From Thermoleophilales bacterium (GTDB lineage: Bacteria; Actinomycetota; Thermoleophilia; Solirubrobacterales; 70-9): a stretch of DNA of 64,000 nucleotides. Each line of letters opens with the position of its first letter. The first letter of the stretch is position 1. The position numbers and the translations under genes were made by a program. Under the pieces are notes generated by a model that did not search any database, was not told the DNA's origin, and saw only the letters and a list, made by a program, of their open reading frames with translations. The DNA lies in assembly GCA_020636895.1 (NCBI GenBank), contig JACJWZ010000001.1, positions 248,001 through 312,000 on the forward strand, given 5' to 3'. Below are positions 51,467 through 59,310 of this stretch, piece after piece.

Positions 51467-52879
51467 ATGGACCGCCAGGAGCTGCTCGCCGCTGGGATCG
51501 CCCGTCAGGCCGAGCTGGTCGCCGACGGGACCGTCTCCTCCCGCGAGCTCACCGAGGCCTGCATCGAGCGGATCGAGGCGCTGCAGCCGCGGCTGAACGC
51601 CTTCCGGGTGGTGCTCGCGGAGCAGGCCCGCGAGGCCGCTGACGAGGCCGACCGCCGCCTCGCCTCCGGCGAGCGCGCGCCGCTCCTCGGCGTCCCGGTC
51701 GCCATCAAGGACGGGGTCGACGTCGCCGGCGAGCTCACCACCCACGGCACGCTCGCCTTCACGACGCTCGCCGCCGAGGACGCCGCTCAGGTCGCCAAGC
51801 TGCGCGCCGCCGGAGCGATCATCGTCGGCAAGACGACGCTTCCGGAGCTCGCGATCTGCGGGTTCACCGAGACCGAGGCTTGGGGGATCACCCGCAATCC
51901 GTGGGATGCCGGCCACACACCCGGTGGCTCCTCCGGCGGGTCGGGCGCCGCCGTCGCGTCGCTCATGGTCGGTGCCGCGTCCGCCTCCGACGGCGGCGGC
52001 TCGATCCGGATCCCCGCAGCGTGTTGCGGTCTGTTCGGGCTCAAGCCGCAGCGCGGGCGGATCAGCCTGATGCCGTACCGGGAGCACTGGTACGGGCTCT
52101 CGGCCAACGGCTGCCTCAGCCGCCGCGTCGCCGACACGGCGCTCTGGCTCGACGTCACCGCCGGCCGGATCGAGGGCGATGCCGACACACCTCCGCCCGT
52201 CGAGTCGTTCGCGGCTGCGGCGATGACGCCGCCTGGCAAGCTGCGGATCGCGGCGACGACCAAGTCGCCCCGAGGACCGTTGCCGCCGAAGCTCGACGAT
52301 CGGGTCGTGACCGCGTTCGAGGCGACCAAGGAGGTTCTGCGCGGCCTCGGCCACGAGGTGGTCGACCGCGCTCCCGACTGGGGAGGCGTCGGCAACGACT
52401 TCGTCCCCCGCTACCTGCGCGGGATCGCGCAGGACGTCGATGAGGTCGAGCACCCGGAGCGACTCGAGCCGCGAACCCGCGGATTCGGCAAGCTCGGCCA
52501 CCGCATCCCCGAGCGCGTCCTGCAGAAGTCGCTGCGCCGGCAGGGGGAGCACGCGGCGCGGATCAACGCGATCTTCGACGAATTCGATGTCGTCCTCACG
52601 CCGACCACGGGGGAGCCTGCGGTCGAGATCGGACGTTGGGCCGGGATGGGTGCGTTGCGTACGCTGCTCGGCATGGCCCGCACCTATCCCTACACGCCCG
52701 TCTGGAACCACACCGGGCAGCCCGCGGCGTCGATTCCGGCGCCTGTTCCGGCGGGATCGCTCCCGGTCGGGATGACGGTCGTCGCGCCACCTGACCGCGA
52801 GGACCTCCTGCTGTCGCTCTCGGCCCAGGTCGAGGCTGAGACCGCCTGGCCTGAGCGGATCCCGGAGATCGCCGCATGA
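51467..52879 (+). CDS. Amidase (amidase-signature family)
   Basis: A 470-residue hydrolase with the Ser-cisSer-Lys triad: Lys in VPVAIKDGVDVAG, the signature GHTPGGSSGGSGAAVASLM with its serines, and DGGGSIRIPAACCGLFGLK. It cleaves carboxamides to acid and ammonia. GatA use is unlikely because gatB and gatC are absent. Its stop overlaps the start of an MDR dehydrogenase gene (ATGA), so both act in one pathway, perhaps amide catabolism followed by alcohol or hydroxy-acid oxidation. The substrate is unknown. Confidence 0.92.
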   Translation: MDRQELLAAGIARQAELVADGTVSSRELTEACIERIEALQPRLNAFRVVLAEQAREAADEADRRLASGERAPLLGVPVAIKDGVDVAGELTTHGTLAFTTLAAEDAAQVAKLRAAGAIIVGKTTLPELAICGFTETEAWGITRNPWDAGHTPGGSSGGSGAAVASLMVGAASASDGGGSIRIPAACCGLFGLKPQRGRISLMPYREHWYGLSANGCLSRRVADTALWLDVTAGRIEGDADTPPPVESFAAAAMTPPGKLRIAATTKSPRGPLPPKLDDRVVTAFEATKEVLRGLGHEVVDRAPDWGGVGNDFVPRYLRGIAQDVDEVEHPERLEPRTRGFGKLGHRIPERVLQKSLRRQGEHAARINAIFDEFDVVLTPTTGEPAVEIGRWAGMGALRTLLGMARTYPYTPVWNHTGQPAASIPAPVPAGSLPVGMTVVAPPDREDLLLSLSAQVEAETAWPERIPEIAA

Positions 52880-53877
52880 GGGCTGTCACGGTCGCGCCGG
52901 AGCAGCGCCTCGAGGTCAGCGAGGTCCCCGACACCGAGCCCGGCGAGGGCGAGGTGACCGTCGAGGTCGCGGCCTGCGGGATCTGCGGCTCCGACCTCCA
53001 CATGCTCCCGTCCGGGGTCCTGCCCGAGGGCTCGATCCTCGGTCACGAGCTCGCCGGCACGGTCGCCGCGGTCGGAGCGGGAGTGGAGGGCTGGAGCGAG
53101 GGCGACCGCGTCTGCGTCTATCCCTTCCCACCAATCGATCGCCTCGACATCGCTGCCTCGCTCGATGGCGGCATCGGCCTCGGCACCCACAGCGGTGGTT
53201 ACGCCGAGCGGATGAGCTGCCCCGCCGAGATGCTCTGGCGCGTCCCCGACGACGTCGACCTCGCCCACGGGGCGCTGGTCGAGCCGCTCGCGGTCGCGCT
53301 GCACGGAATCGACATCTCCGGCGCCCAGCCCGGCATGAAGGTCTGCGTCCTCGGTTGCGGCCCGATCGGCGCGATGACGGTCGTCGGGCTTCGCGGGCGC
53401 GGGTTCTCGGACGTCGTCGTGATCGAGCCGAACGAGCAGCGTCGGGAGCTGGCCCTGCGTCTCGGCGCGGCGACCGCGCTCGGTCTCGACGGGGTGCACG
53501 AAGCGGTGATCGAGGCGTTCGGCGGAGGGCTCCCCGAGGTTGTCATCGAGTGCGCCGGCAACGTCAACGCACCGGCGCTCGCGATCGAGATCCTGGCGCC
53601 GGAGGGCACCGTGGCGCTGGTCGGGATGCTCGAGGAGCCGGTGCCGATCTCGCAGCTCAACATGATGCTGAAGGAGGCGAAGCTGCGCGGTTCGTTCGCC
53701 TACCGGCCCGGGAGCTTCGACGAGGCGGTTGCGATGCTCGCCGCCGGCAAGGTCCCCACCGAGGACCTGGTCACGTCCCGGATCGGCCTCGACGGGGTCG
53801 CGGCGGCGTTCGACGAGCTGCTGCGTCCGGGCACGCCCGAGCTCAAGATCCTGATCGAGCCCGCTCGCGCAACGTAG
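52876..53877 (+). CDS. Zinc-type MDR dehydrogenase lacking structural-zinc cysteines
   Basis: A 333-residue medium-chain dehydrogenase/reductase. Catalytic zinc ligands are visible in CGICGSDLHM and GHELAG. The Rossmann motif is VLGCGPIGAMTVVGL, with an acidic residue after it (VVVIEP) that favours NAD over NADP. The four-cysteine structural zinc loop of alcohol dehydrogenases is missing: the region reads VYPFPPIDRLDIAASLDGGI. It is translationally coupled to the amidase and may be a sorbitol-, threonine- or alcohol-type dehydrogenase. Confidence 0.88.
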   Translation: MRAVTVAPEQRLEVSEVPDTEPGEGEVTVEVAACGICGSDLHMLPSGVLPEGSILGHELAGTVAAVGAGVEGWSEGDRVCVYPFPPIDRLDIAASLDGGIGLGTHSGGYAERMSCPAEMLWRVPDDVDLAHGALVEPLAVALHGIDISGAQPGMKVCVLGCGPIGAMTVVGLRGRGFSDVVVIEPNEQRRELALRLGAATALGLDGVHEAVIEAFGGGLPEVVIECAGNVNAPALAIEILAPEGTVALVGMLEEPVPISQLNMMLKEAKLRGSFAYRPGSFDEAVAMLAAGKVPTEDLVTSRIGLDGVAAAFDELLRPGTPELKILIEPARAT

Positions 53878-53936
53878 GCGGTCAACCCCCGGCTCGCTTC
53901 GCCTGCGGGTGCGACGGCTATCGGTAGCCTTGCCGA

Positions 53937-55550
53937 ATGGCGACCGAGCAGCGCGCGAGCGAGCGAGACGTCCCCTTCGAGACCCTCTCCGGGCATCCGA
54001 TCGAGCCGCTCTACACGGCTGACGATCTCGCCGGGCACGACGCCGACCGCGACGAGGGGCGGCCCGGCGAGTTCCCTTACACGCGCGGCGTCTACGAGTC
54101 GATGTACCGCGGGCGGCTGTGGACGATGCGGCAGTTCGCCGGCTTCGGCACCGTCGAGGAGACCAACAAGCGCTTCCGCTATCTGCTCGATCACGGCCAG
54201 ACCGGCCTTTCGACCGCGTTCGACATGCCGACGCTGATGGGGCTCGACTCCGACCACGACCGCTCCTTCGGTGAGGTCGGGGTGGAGGGGGTCGCGCTCG
54301 ACACGGTCGACGACATGGAGACGCTGTTCGACGGGATCCCGTTGGACGAGGTCACCGTCTCGATGACGATCAACGCGCCCGCGGCGATCCTGCTCGCCTT
54401 CTACGTCATCGCCGCCGAGGAGAAGGGGATCCAGCCCCATGAGCTCGGGGGCACCATCCAGACAGACATCCTCAAGGAGTACATGGCCCAGAAGGAGTGG
54501 TGCTTCCCGGTCGAGCCGGCCATGCGGCTGGTCACCGACATGGTCGAGTGGTGCGCGCGCGAGATGCCGCGCTGGCACCCGATCTCGATCTCCGGCTACC
54601 ACATCCGCGAGGCCGGATCGACGGCTCAGCAGGAGCTCGCCTTCACGCTCAAGAACGGCCTCACCTACGTCGAGCGCGCGGTCGAACGCGGCCTCGACGT
54701 CGACGAGTTCGCGCCTCGCTTGAGCTTCTTCTTCAACGCCCACATCGACTTCTTCGAGGAGATCGCGAAGTACCGCGCGGCCCGCCGGATCTGGGCGCGT
54801 GAGCTCCGCGACACCTTCGGCGCCCGCGATCCGAGGTCGATGCTGATGCGCACCCACACGCAGACGGCGGGCGTCTCGCTGACGGCGCAGCAGCCGCTCG
54901 TCAACATCGTCCGCACGACGATCGAGGCGATGGCCGGCGTGCTGGGCGGCACCCAGTCGATGCACACCAACTCCTACGACGAGGCGCTCGCGTTGCCGAC
55001 CGAGGAGGCCGTGCGTATCGCCTTGCGCACCCAGCAGGTGATCGCGCACGAGTCGGGGATCACCAACACGGTGGACCCGCTCGGCGGCTCCTACTTCGTC
55101 GAGAAGCTGACCGACGAGATGGAGGCCGCCGCCTACGACTACTTCGCCAGGATCGACGAGCTCGGCGGGATGGTCGCCGCGGTCGAGTCGAACTTCCCGC
55201 AGCGCGAGATCTCCGACGCTGCCTTCGAGCACCAGGCGGCGCTCGAGAAAGGCGATCGGATCATGGTCGGCGTCAACGCCTTCGAGGTCGAAGACGACGA
55301 GCTCACCGAGATCCACCGGCCTGATCCCGCCGCCGAGCAGCGCCAGCGCGAGCGGCTCGCAAGGACGCTCGCCGACCGCGACGGTGCAGCCGCGGATGCG
55401 GCGCTGGACCGCCTCCGTGACGCTTCGGCAACCGAGCAGAACCTGATGCCGCTCCTGCTCGACTGCGCCCGCGCCCGGGTGACCGAGGGGGAGATGATCA
55501 AGGCGATGCAGTCGGTGTTCGGGACCTACACGGAGACTCCCGTCTACTAG
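53937..55550 (+). CDS. icmA: Acyl-CoA mutase large subunit, isobutyryl-CoA-mutase type
   Basis: A 537-residue TIM-barrel catalytic subunit of an adenosylcobalamin-dependent carbon-skeleton mutase, without a B12-binding domain (supplied by the protein at 56856). MCM-family landmarks are RQFAGFGT, AFDMPTLMG, SMTINAPAA, GTIQTDILKEY, SISGYHIREAG and TQTAGVSLTAQQP. Phe67 and Gln185 occupy the positions of Tyr89 and Arg207 of methylmalonyl-CoA mutase. Phe/Gln is the isobutyryl-CoA mutase pair, so the likely reaction is isobutyryl-CoA to n-butyryl-CoA. The gene symbol is inferred from these residues. Confidence 0.85.
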   Translation: MATEQRASERDVPFETLSGHPIEPLYTADDLAGHDADRDEGRPGEFPYTRGVYESMYRGRLWTMRQFAGFGTVEETNKRFRYLLDHGQTGLSTAFDMPTLMGLDSDHDRSFGEVGVEGVALDTVDDMETLFDGIPLDEVTVSMTINAPAAILLAFYVIAAEEKGIQPHELGGTIQTDILKEYMAQKEWCFPVEPAMRLVTDMVEWCAREMPRWHPISISGYHIREAGSTAQQELAFTLKNGLTYVERAVERGLDVDEFAPRLSFFFNAHIDFFEEIAKYRAARRIWARELRDTFGARDPRSMLMRTHTQTAGVSLTAQQPLVNIVRTTIEAMAGVLGGTQSMHTNSYDEALALPTEEAVRIALRTQQVIAHESGITNTVDPLGGSYFVEKLTDEMEAAAYDYFARIDELGGMVAAVESNFPQREISDAAFEHQAALEKGDRIMVGVNAFEVEDDELTEIHRPDPAAEQRQRERLARTLADRDGAAADAALDRLRDASATEQNLMPLLLDCARARVTEGEMIKAMQSVFGTYTETPVY

Positions 55551-55751
55551 GCCCCGGGCGGCGGGCACCGATGCCCGTATTCACCGAGCGTCGAGGACCA
55601 CCCCGTATAGCCCCATGCGGTGAACGTTCGGCGGCCGCCGGGCCCATCGACTTCCATCGTCACGGCCGTCGCCGTTCCCTGCAGGATTCCTCCCCTGAAA
55701 GCGATCTTGCAGGGCCTCCTCGGGCGCTAACACATCGCTAACACTCGGCTT
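55551..55751. other. Intergenic region before the Rpf-like gene
   Basis: About 200 bp without a gene. It contains a long imperfect hairpin at 55676-55713 (CCCTGCAGGAT / ATCTTGCAGGG, 11-bp stem with one wobble) and a pair of 9-bp direct repeats just before the gene. I looked for a c-di-AMP (ydaO) riboswitch, which often precedes rpf genes, and did not recognise one. Confidence 0.5.
55725..55744 (+). promoter_or_regulatory. Paired 9-bp direct repeats upstream of the Rpf-like gene
   Basis: CGCTAACAC occurs at 55725-55733 and 55736-55744, 11 bp apart and therefore on the same helix face, 7 bp before the ATG at 55752. The second copy contains TAACACT, which could act as a -10 element for a leaderless mRNA. 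It is either an operator or a promoter duplicate. Confidence 0.45.
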
Positions 55752-56183
55752 ATGGTGCCCGCCTCGATGCTTGCACCACAGCTACGGCTCATCGCCGCCA
55801 CCTTCTGCCTGACCATCGTCCTCGCGCTCGTTCTCGTCGCCGTCGCCAACGCGACGGGGGAGAGTGGCCGCTACGGGGGCCACGGGAAGAACATCGACAA
55901 GCGCCACAAGGCTGTCTACGACGGCCTCTGGAAGCGCAAGGTGTCCCCGGCCAACAAGCGCTGGGCCCGCCGGGTCGCCGAGTGCGAGTCGGGCAGGAAC
56001 CCCGACGCGATCGGGGCCGGCGGCCTCTACCGCGGCGCCTTCCAGTTCTCGATCTCGACCTGGCGCAGCTCCCCGAAGAGCCCCGGGGGCGATCCGATCG
56101 CCTACAGCTACCGGACCCAGGCGTTCGTCGCCGTCCGCCTGAAGGGCCGCTCGGGCTCGAGCCCCTGGCCGAACTGCGGCTAG
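55752..56183 (+). CDS. Resuscitation-promoting-factor-like transglycosylase
   Basis: A 143-residue exported protein. A signal peptide or anchor (LIAATFCLTIVLALVLVAVA) is followed by a basic stretch. The C-terminal ~75 residues match the Rpf/lysozyme-like domain: WARRVAECESGRNP with the catalytic Glu, GGLYRGAFQFSISTW, and the final Trp-Pro-x-Cys that pairs with the first Cys. The enzyme cleaves peptidoglycan glycan strands. It lacks the LysM or G5 domains found in large Rpfs. ATG 55767 is an alternative start. Confidence 0.85.
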   Translation: MVPASMLAPQLRLIAATFCLTIVLALVLVAVANATGESGRYGGHGKNIDKRHKAVYDGLWKRKVSPANKRWARRVAECESGRNPDAIGAGGLYRGAFQFSISTWRSSPKSPGGDPIAYSYRTQAFVAVRLKGRSGSSPWPNCG

Positions 56184-56218
56184 CGGTTCGCGGCGCTCAT
56201 GGCGGGTATGTGCCCGCT

Positions 56219-56533
56219 ATGAGCACTTTCGAGGTTGTCAGAAGCGACGTCGAGGGCTGGGACGTCCGCCGCACGGGTGAGGCGCAGGCCCTCTCCAACT
56301 ACGCGACCCGCGAGCTGGCCGAGGAGGCGGCGCGCAAGCAGCAGCACGCTGAGGACCGAAGCGGCTCCGACGCCGACCCCGTCGACATCCGCCAAGACGT
56401 CTTCTCTCAGGGGCCGGAGGAGGACCTCGACGCCAAGCGCACCCTGCTGGGCGTCGGTGTGGTGGTGGTCGGCGTGATCGTCCTCATCGCAGCCATCGCG
56501 ATCGTCGTCGCGACGACCGGCTTCGGCGGGTAG
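56219..56533 (+). CDS. DUF2188-like protein with C-terminal membrane anchor
   Basis: A 104-residue protein. The N-terminal ~45 residues (FEVVRSDVEGWDVRRTGEAQ, then TRELAEEAARKQ) fit the small DUF2188 fold, which lacks a known function. A polar acidic linker and a single C-terminal transmembrane helix follow (LLGVGVVVVGVIVLIAAIAI), making it a candidate tail-anchored protein. It lies 35 bp after the Rpf-like gene. Confidence 0.7.
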   Translation: MSTFEVVRSDVEGWDVRRTGEAQALSNYATRELAEEAARKQQHAEDRSGSDADPVDIRQDVFSQGPEEDLDAKRTLLGVGVVVVGVIVLIAAIAIVVATTGFGG

Positions 56534-56669
56534 GAACCGACCAGCCCGGGTCGTCACAACGACTCCGGGCCGGCGCGAGAGGGCGCCAGCCGACCGGTGC
56601 AGGCCGGGCGCCCACCGAACCTCCGGCCTTGCTCCGCTCGAAGCCAACGAGCGGCGCGACATGCATGAG

Positions 56670-56740
56670 CCGCCGGCCAGCCGACGCTCGGCCAGAAAAC
56701 CACGCATACGGTGGAAAAGGCGCCACGCGCGGGTAGGCCC
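56670..56740 (-). repeat. Dispersed hairpin repeat, copy 4
   Basis: Reverse orientation, upstream of the B12-binding subunit gene. On the minus strand the core again reads GTGGCGCC-TTTT-CCACCGTATGCGTGG-TTTT-C, but the outer arm is altered (TGGCC instead of GCGCC), so the outer stem is weakened. The 3' extension (GCGTCGGC and GGCCGGCGG) is shared with copy 1. Confidence 0.85.
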
Positions 56741-56855
56741 CGGACGCGCCCGCCCACAGCGGGCGGCCAGGACACCCGCCCGCGTCGAGTGCCCGGGCTT
56801 GCACACCGCGCGCCCGCCGAGGACGTGGAGGCCCTTGGCGGGTACCCTTCGCGCC

Positions 56856-57260
56856 ATGAGCGAGCGCAAGATCAGGGTCGTCGTAGCGAAGCCCGGCCTC
56901 GACGGCCACGACCGGGGGGCGAAGATCATCGCCCGCGCGTTGCGCGACGCCGGCATGGAGGTCATCTACACCGGCCTGCACCAGACGCCGGAGCAGATCG
57001 CCGCGACTGTGATCCAGGAGGACGCCGACGCCGTCGGCCTGTCGATCCTCTCCGGCGCGCACATGACGCTCGTCCCGAAGATCGTCGAGATCCTCCGCGA
57101 GCAGGGGGCGAGCGACGTGCTCGTCACGGTCGGTGGCACGATTCCCGCCGACGACATCCCAGAGCTCAAGAAGCTCGGCGTCGCCGAGGTCTTCACGCCC
57201 GGCGCCCCGACCGACGACATCGTCGAGTTCCTGCGCTCGCAGGTCGGCGCTCCCGCCTGA
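56856..57260 (+). CDS. icmB: Cobalamin-binding small subunit of the acyl-CoA mutase
   Basis: A 134-residue B12-binding domain protein that pairs with the large subunit at 53937. The lower-ligand motif DGHDRGAKI (DxHxxG) provides the histidine that coordinates cobalt. SILSGAHMTLVP and VTVGGTIPADDI complete the nucleotide-tail pocket (SxL...GG). The size matches stand-alone IcmB-type subunits. Two unrelated genes separate it from the large subunit. The start at ATG 56856 fits the family. Confidence 0.9.
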   Translation: MSERKIRVVVAKPGLDGHDRGAKIIARALRDAGMEVIYTGLHQTPEQIAATVIQEDADAVGLSILSGAHMTLVPKIVEILREQGASDVLVTVGGTIPADDIPELKKLGVAEVFTPGAPTDDIVEFLRSQVGAPA

Positions 57261-57348
57261 GCGCGGCTCGCCCGGTTCGATCCGGGGTCCTGGGCTACCT
57301 CTTGGGGCGCGGCGAGTCCGGCTCACCCCCCGCGGTGCTGAGACCGAC

Positions 57349-57370
57349 CGATTGACTCGTCAGTCAATCG
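57349..57370. promoter_or_regulatory. Perfect 9-bp palindrome upstream of the etf operon
   Basis: CGATTGACT-CGTC-AGTCAATCG has perfect 9-bp arms, 63 bp before the etfB start. A -10-like TACCAT lies at 57384-57389, so a bound dimer would cover the -35 region. The shape (TTGACT-N4-AGTCAA) fits a TetR/FadR-type acyl-CoA-responsive repressor, though no such regulator is encoded in the window. Confidence 0.7.
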
Positions 57371-57432
57371 GCGGGCGAATCAGTACCATTCCCCGCCGCA
57401 AGTCCCTATTTCGCACCTGAGAGGCACCCACT

Positions 57433-58224
57433 TTGAAGATCTGTTGTCTTGTCAAGGAGGTGCCGGACGCCGCTGTTCAGAAGCGGATCGACCCCGGCAC
57501 GAAGCGGCTCGACCGCTCCGGCGAGCGGAACCTGAACCCGTTCGACACCCACGGCATCGAGGCCGCCATGCAGATTCGCGAGGGCGGTGAGGTCCAGGTC
57601 GACGAGATCGTCGCCGTAACGATGGGCCCCGACACCGCGGCCCGCGCGCTGCACAAGGCCGTCGCCCTCGGCGCCGACCGCTCCGTCCACCTGTCCGATG
57701 ACGCCCTCGCGGGCTCCGACGTCTGCGCCACCGGCTACGCGCTGGCCAAGGTGCTCGAGTCCGAGTCGCCCGACCTGGTCCTCCTGGGCCAGCAGTCCGA
57801 CGACGGCGAGTGCTACACGATCGGCGCGGTCGTGGCCGACCACCTGAAGATGCCCTCGCTCACGCAGGTCATCCAGATGGACGTCAGCGACGGCAAGCTC
57901 CGTTGCCAGCGTCAGGCCGAGTACGGCTATGACACCGTCGACATCGAGCTCCCCGCCGTGATCAGCGTCGGTGACGCGATCAACGAGCCGCGCTACCCGT
58001 CGCTGAAGGCGATCATGGGCGCGAAGAAGAAGCCGCTCGACACCAAGGCCACCGGCGACGTCGGCATCGAGGCCGACAAGGTCGGCGAGGCCGGCTCCCA
58101 GACCGCGGTCCTTGCGATCAACCCGCCCGCCGAGAAGGCGGCCGGCGAGGTCATCGAGGACGAGGACACGGCGGAGACGGTCGAGAAGATCATCGCCAAG
58201 CTCGAGGAAAGGAAGCTGATCTAG
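57433..58224 (+). CDS. etfB: Electron transfer flavoprotein beta subunit
   Basis: A 263-residue ETF beta subunit. It shows the family opening KICCLVKEVPDA, the AMP/nucleotide-binding segments VAVTMGPDTAARALHKAVALG and VLLGQQSDDGE, and the recognition-loop region. With EtfA it takes electrons from acyl-CoA dehydrogenases. The start is a TTG; GAGAGG lies about ten bases upstream. The etfA ATG follows the stop immediately. The palindrome at 57349-57370 probably controls the operon. Confidence 0.95.
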   Translation: MKICCLVKEVPDAAVQKRIDPGTKRLDRSGERNLNPFDTHGIEAAMQIREGGEVQVDEIVAVTMGPDTAARALHKAVALGADRSVHLSDDALAGSDVCATGYALAKVLESESPDLVLLGQQSDDGECYTIGAVVADHLKMPSLTQVIQMDVSDGKLRCQRQAEYGYDTVDIELPAVISVGDAINEPRYPSLKAIMGAKKKPLDTKATGDVGIEADKVGEAGSQTAVLAINPPAEKAAGEVIEDEDTAETVEKIIAKLEERKLI

Positions 58225-59205
58225 ATGTCAGGCATCCTCGTCTACGCCCTCCACTCCGATGAGGGCGAGTTCAACAACAACTCCCTCGGCGCGATCTCCG
58301 AGGCCGCTCGCCTCGCCGGCGAGATTGGCGGCGAGGCCGCCGCGCTCGTCGTCGGCGACGTCGACGACGCCGCGGCCGCCGGCCTCGGCAAGTATGGCGC
58401 GGCCAAGGTCTACCGGGCCAAGTCGGTCCCGGAGGGCCTCGCCCAGCCGATCGTCGACGCGATGGCCAAGGTCATCACCGAGAACGACCTCTCCTACGCC
58501 CTGTTCGGCGGCGGACTGCTCGGCTTCGAGATCGGGGCCGGTCTCACGGCTCGCCTCGGCGCCGGCGTGACCATGGAGGTCACCGCGGTCAAGGCCGACG
58601 GCGGCAAGCTGGTCGCCGAGCGCCCGGTCCTGCAGGACTCGGCGGTCGTGGACGTCGGCTACGTCTCCGAGCCCGGGGTCATCATCGGCCGCCTGAACGC
58701 CTTCGATGTGAAGGAGTCCGGCAGCGGTGACGCCGAGGTCGTCGACATCGACGTCGAGCTCTCCGAGTTCTCCACGAAGGCCACCATGGTCACCCGTGGT
58801 GAGTCCGGCGACGAGGGCGGGGTCGACATCGCCGACGCCGACATCCTCGTCGGCTCGGGCCGTGGCTTCGGCGGCGAGGAGAACCTCTCCGTCGCCCGCG
58901 ACCTGGCAACGGCTCTCGGTGGTGAGGTGGCAGCCACGCGCGCCATCGTCGACGCCGGGTGGATCCCCTACGCGACCCAGATCGGCCAGACGGGCAAGAC
59001 CGTCGCGCCGAAGCTGTACTTCGCCGCCGGCATCTCCGGCGCGATCCAGCACAAGGTCGGGATGCAGAACAGCGAGTACATCGTCGCGGTCAACAAGGAC
59101 CAGAACGCGCCGATCTTCGAGTACTGCGATTTCGGCGTCGTCGGGGATCTGCACAAGATCCTCCCCAAGCTCACCGAGGCCATCAAGGCCAAGAAGGGCG
59201 CTTAA
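58225..59205 (+). CDS. etfA: Electron transfer flavoprotein alpha subunit
   Basis: A 326-residue ETF alpha subunit. The N-terminal domain is followed by the FAD-binding C-terminal domain with GSGRGFGGEENL, the conserved Arg of ATRAIVDAGW, and GQTGKTVAPKLYFAAGISGAI, ending DLHKILPKLTEAIK. It starts directly after the etfB stop codon (no gap), consistent with equimolar translation. About 105 bp separate it from the quinone oxidoreductase gene. Confidence 0.95.
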   Translation: MSGILVYALHSDEGEFNNNSLGAISEAARLAGEIGGEAAALVVGDVDDAAAAGLGKYGAAKVYRAKSVPEGLAQPIVDAMAKVITENDLSYALFGGGLLGFEIGAGLTARLGAGVTMEVTAVKADGGKLVAERPVLQDSAVVDVGYVSEPGVIIGRLNAFDVKESGSGDAEVVDIDVELSEFSTKATMVTRGESGDEGGVDIADADILVGSGRGFGGEENLSVARDLATALGGEVAATRAIVDAGWIPYATQIGQTGKTVAPKLYFAAGISGAIQHKVGMQNSEYIVAVNKDQNAPIFEYCDFGVVGDLHKILPKLTEAIKAKKGA

Positions 59206-59310
59206 GCAGGCGGCGGGCGGACAGCGGACCGCGCACCCCGGTCGCTCGGGGGGCCCGGCCGCTGTCCGCCGTCTGCTCCACAACGAAGGAAAGAGACCGA
59301 ACCCAGAGCC

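Noticed and set aside
53878..53936. Cobalamin riboswitch upstream of the B12-dependent mutase
   Set aside because: The gap is only 59 bp and contains no B12-box-like sequence.
55551..55751. ydaO (c-di-AMP) riboswitch before the Rpf-like gene
   Set aside because: The conserved ydaO core was not found by eye; only a simple hairpin and direct repeats are visible.
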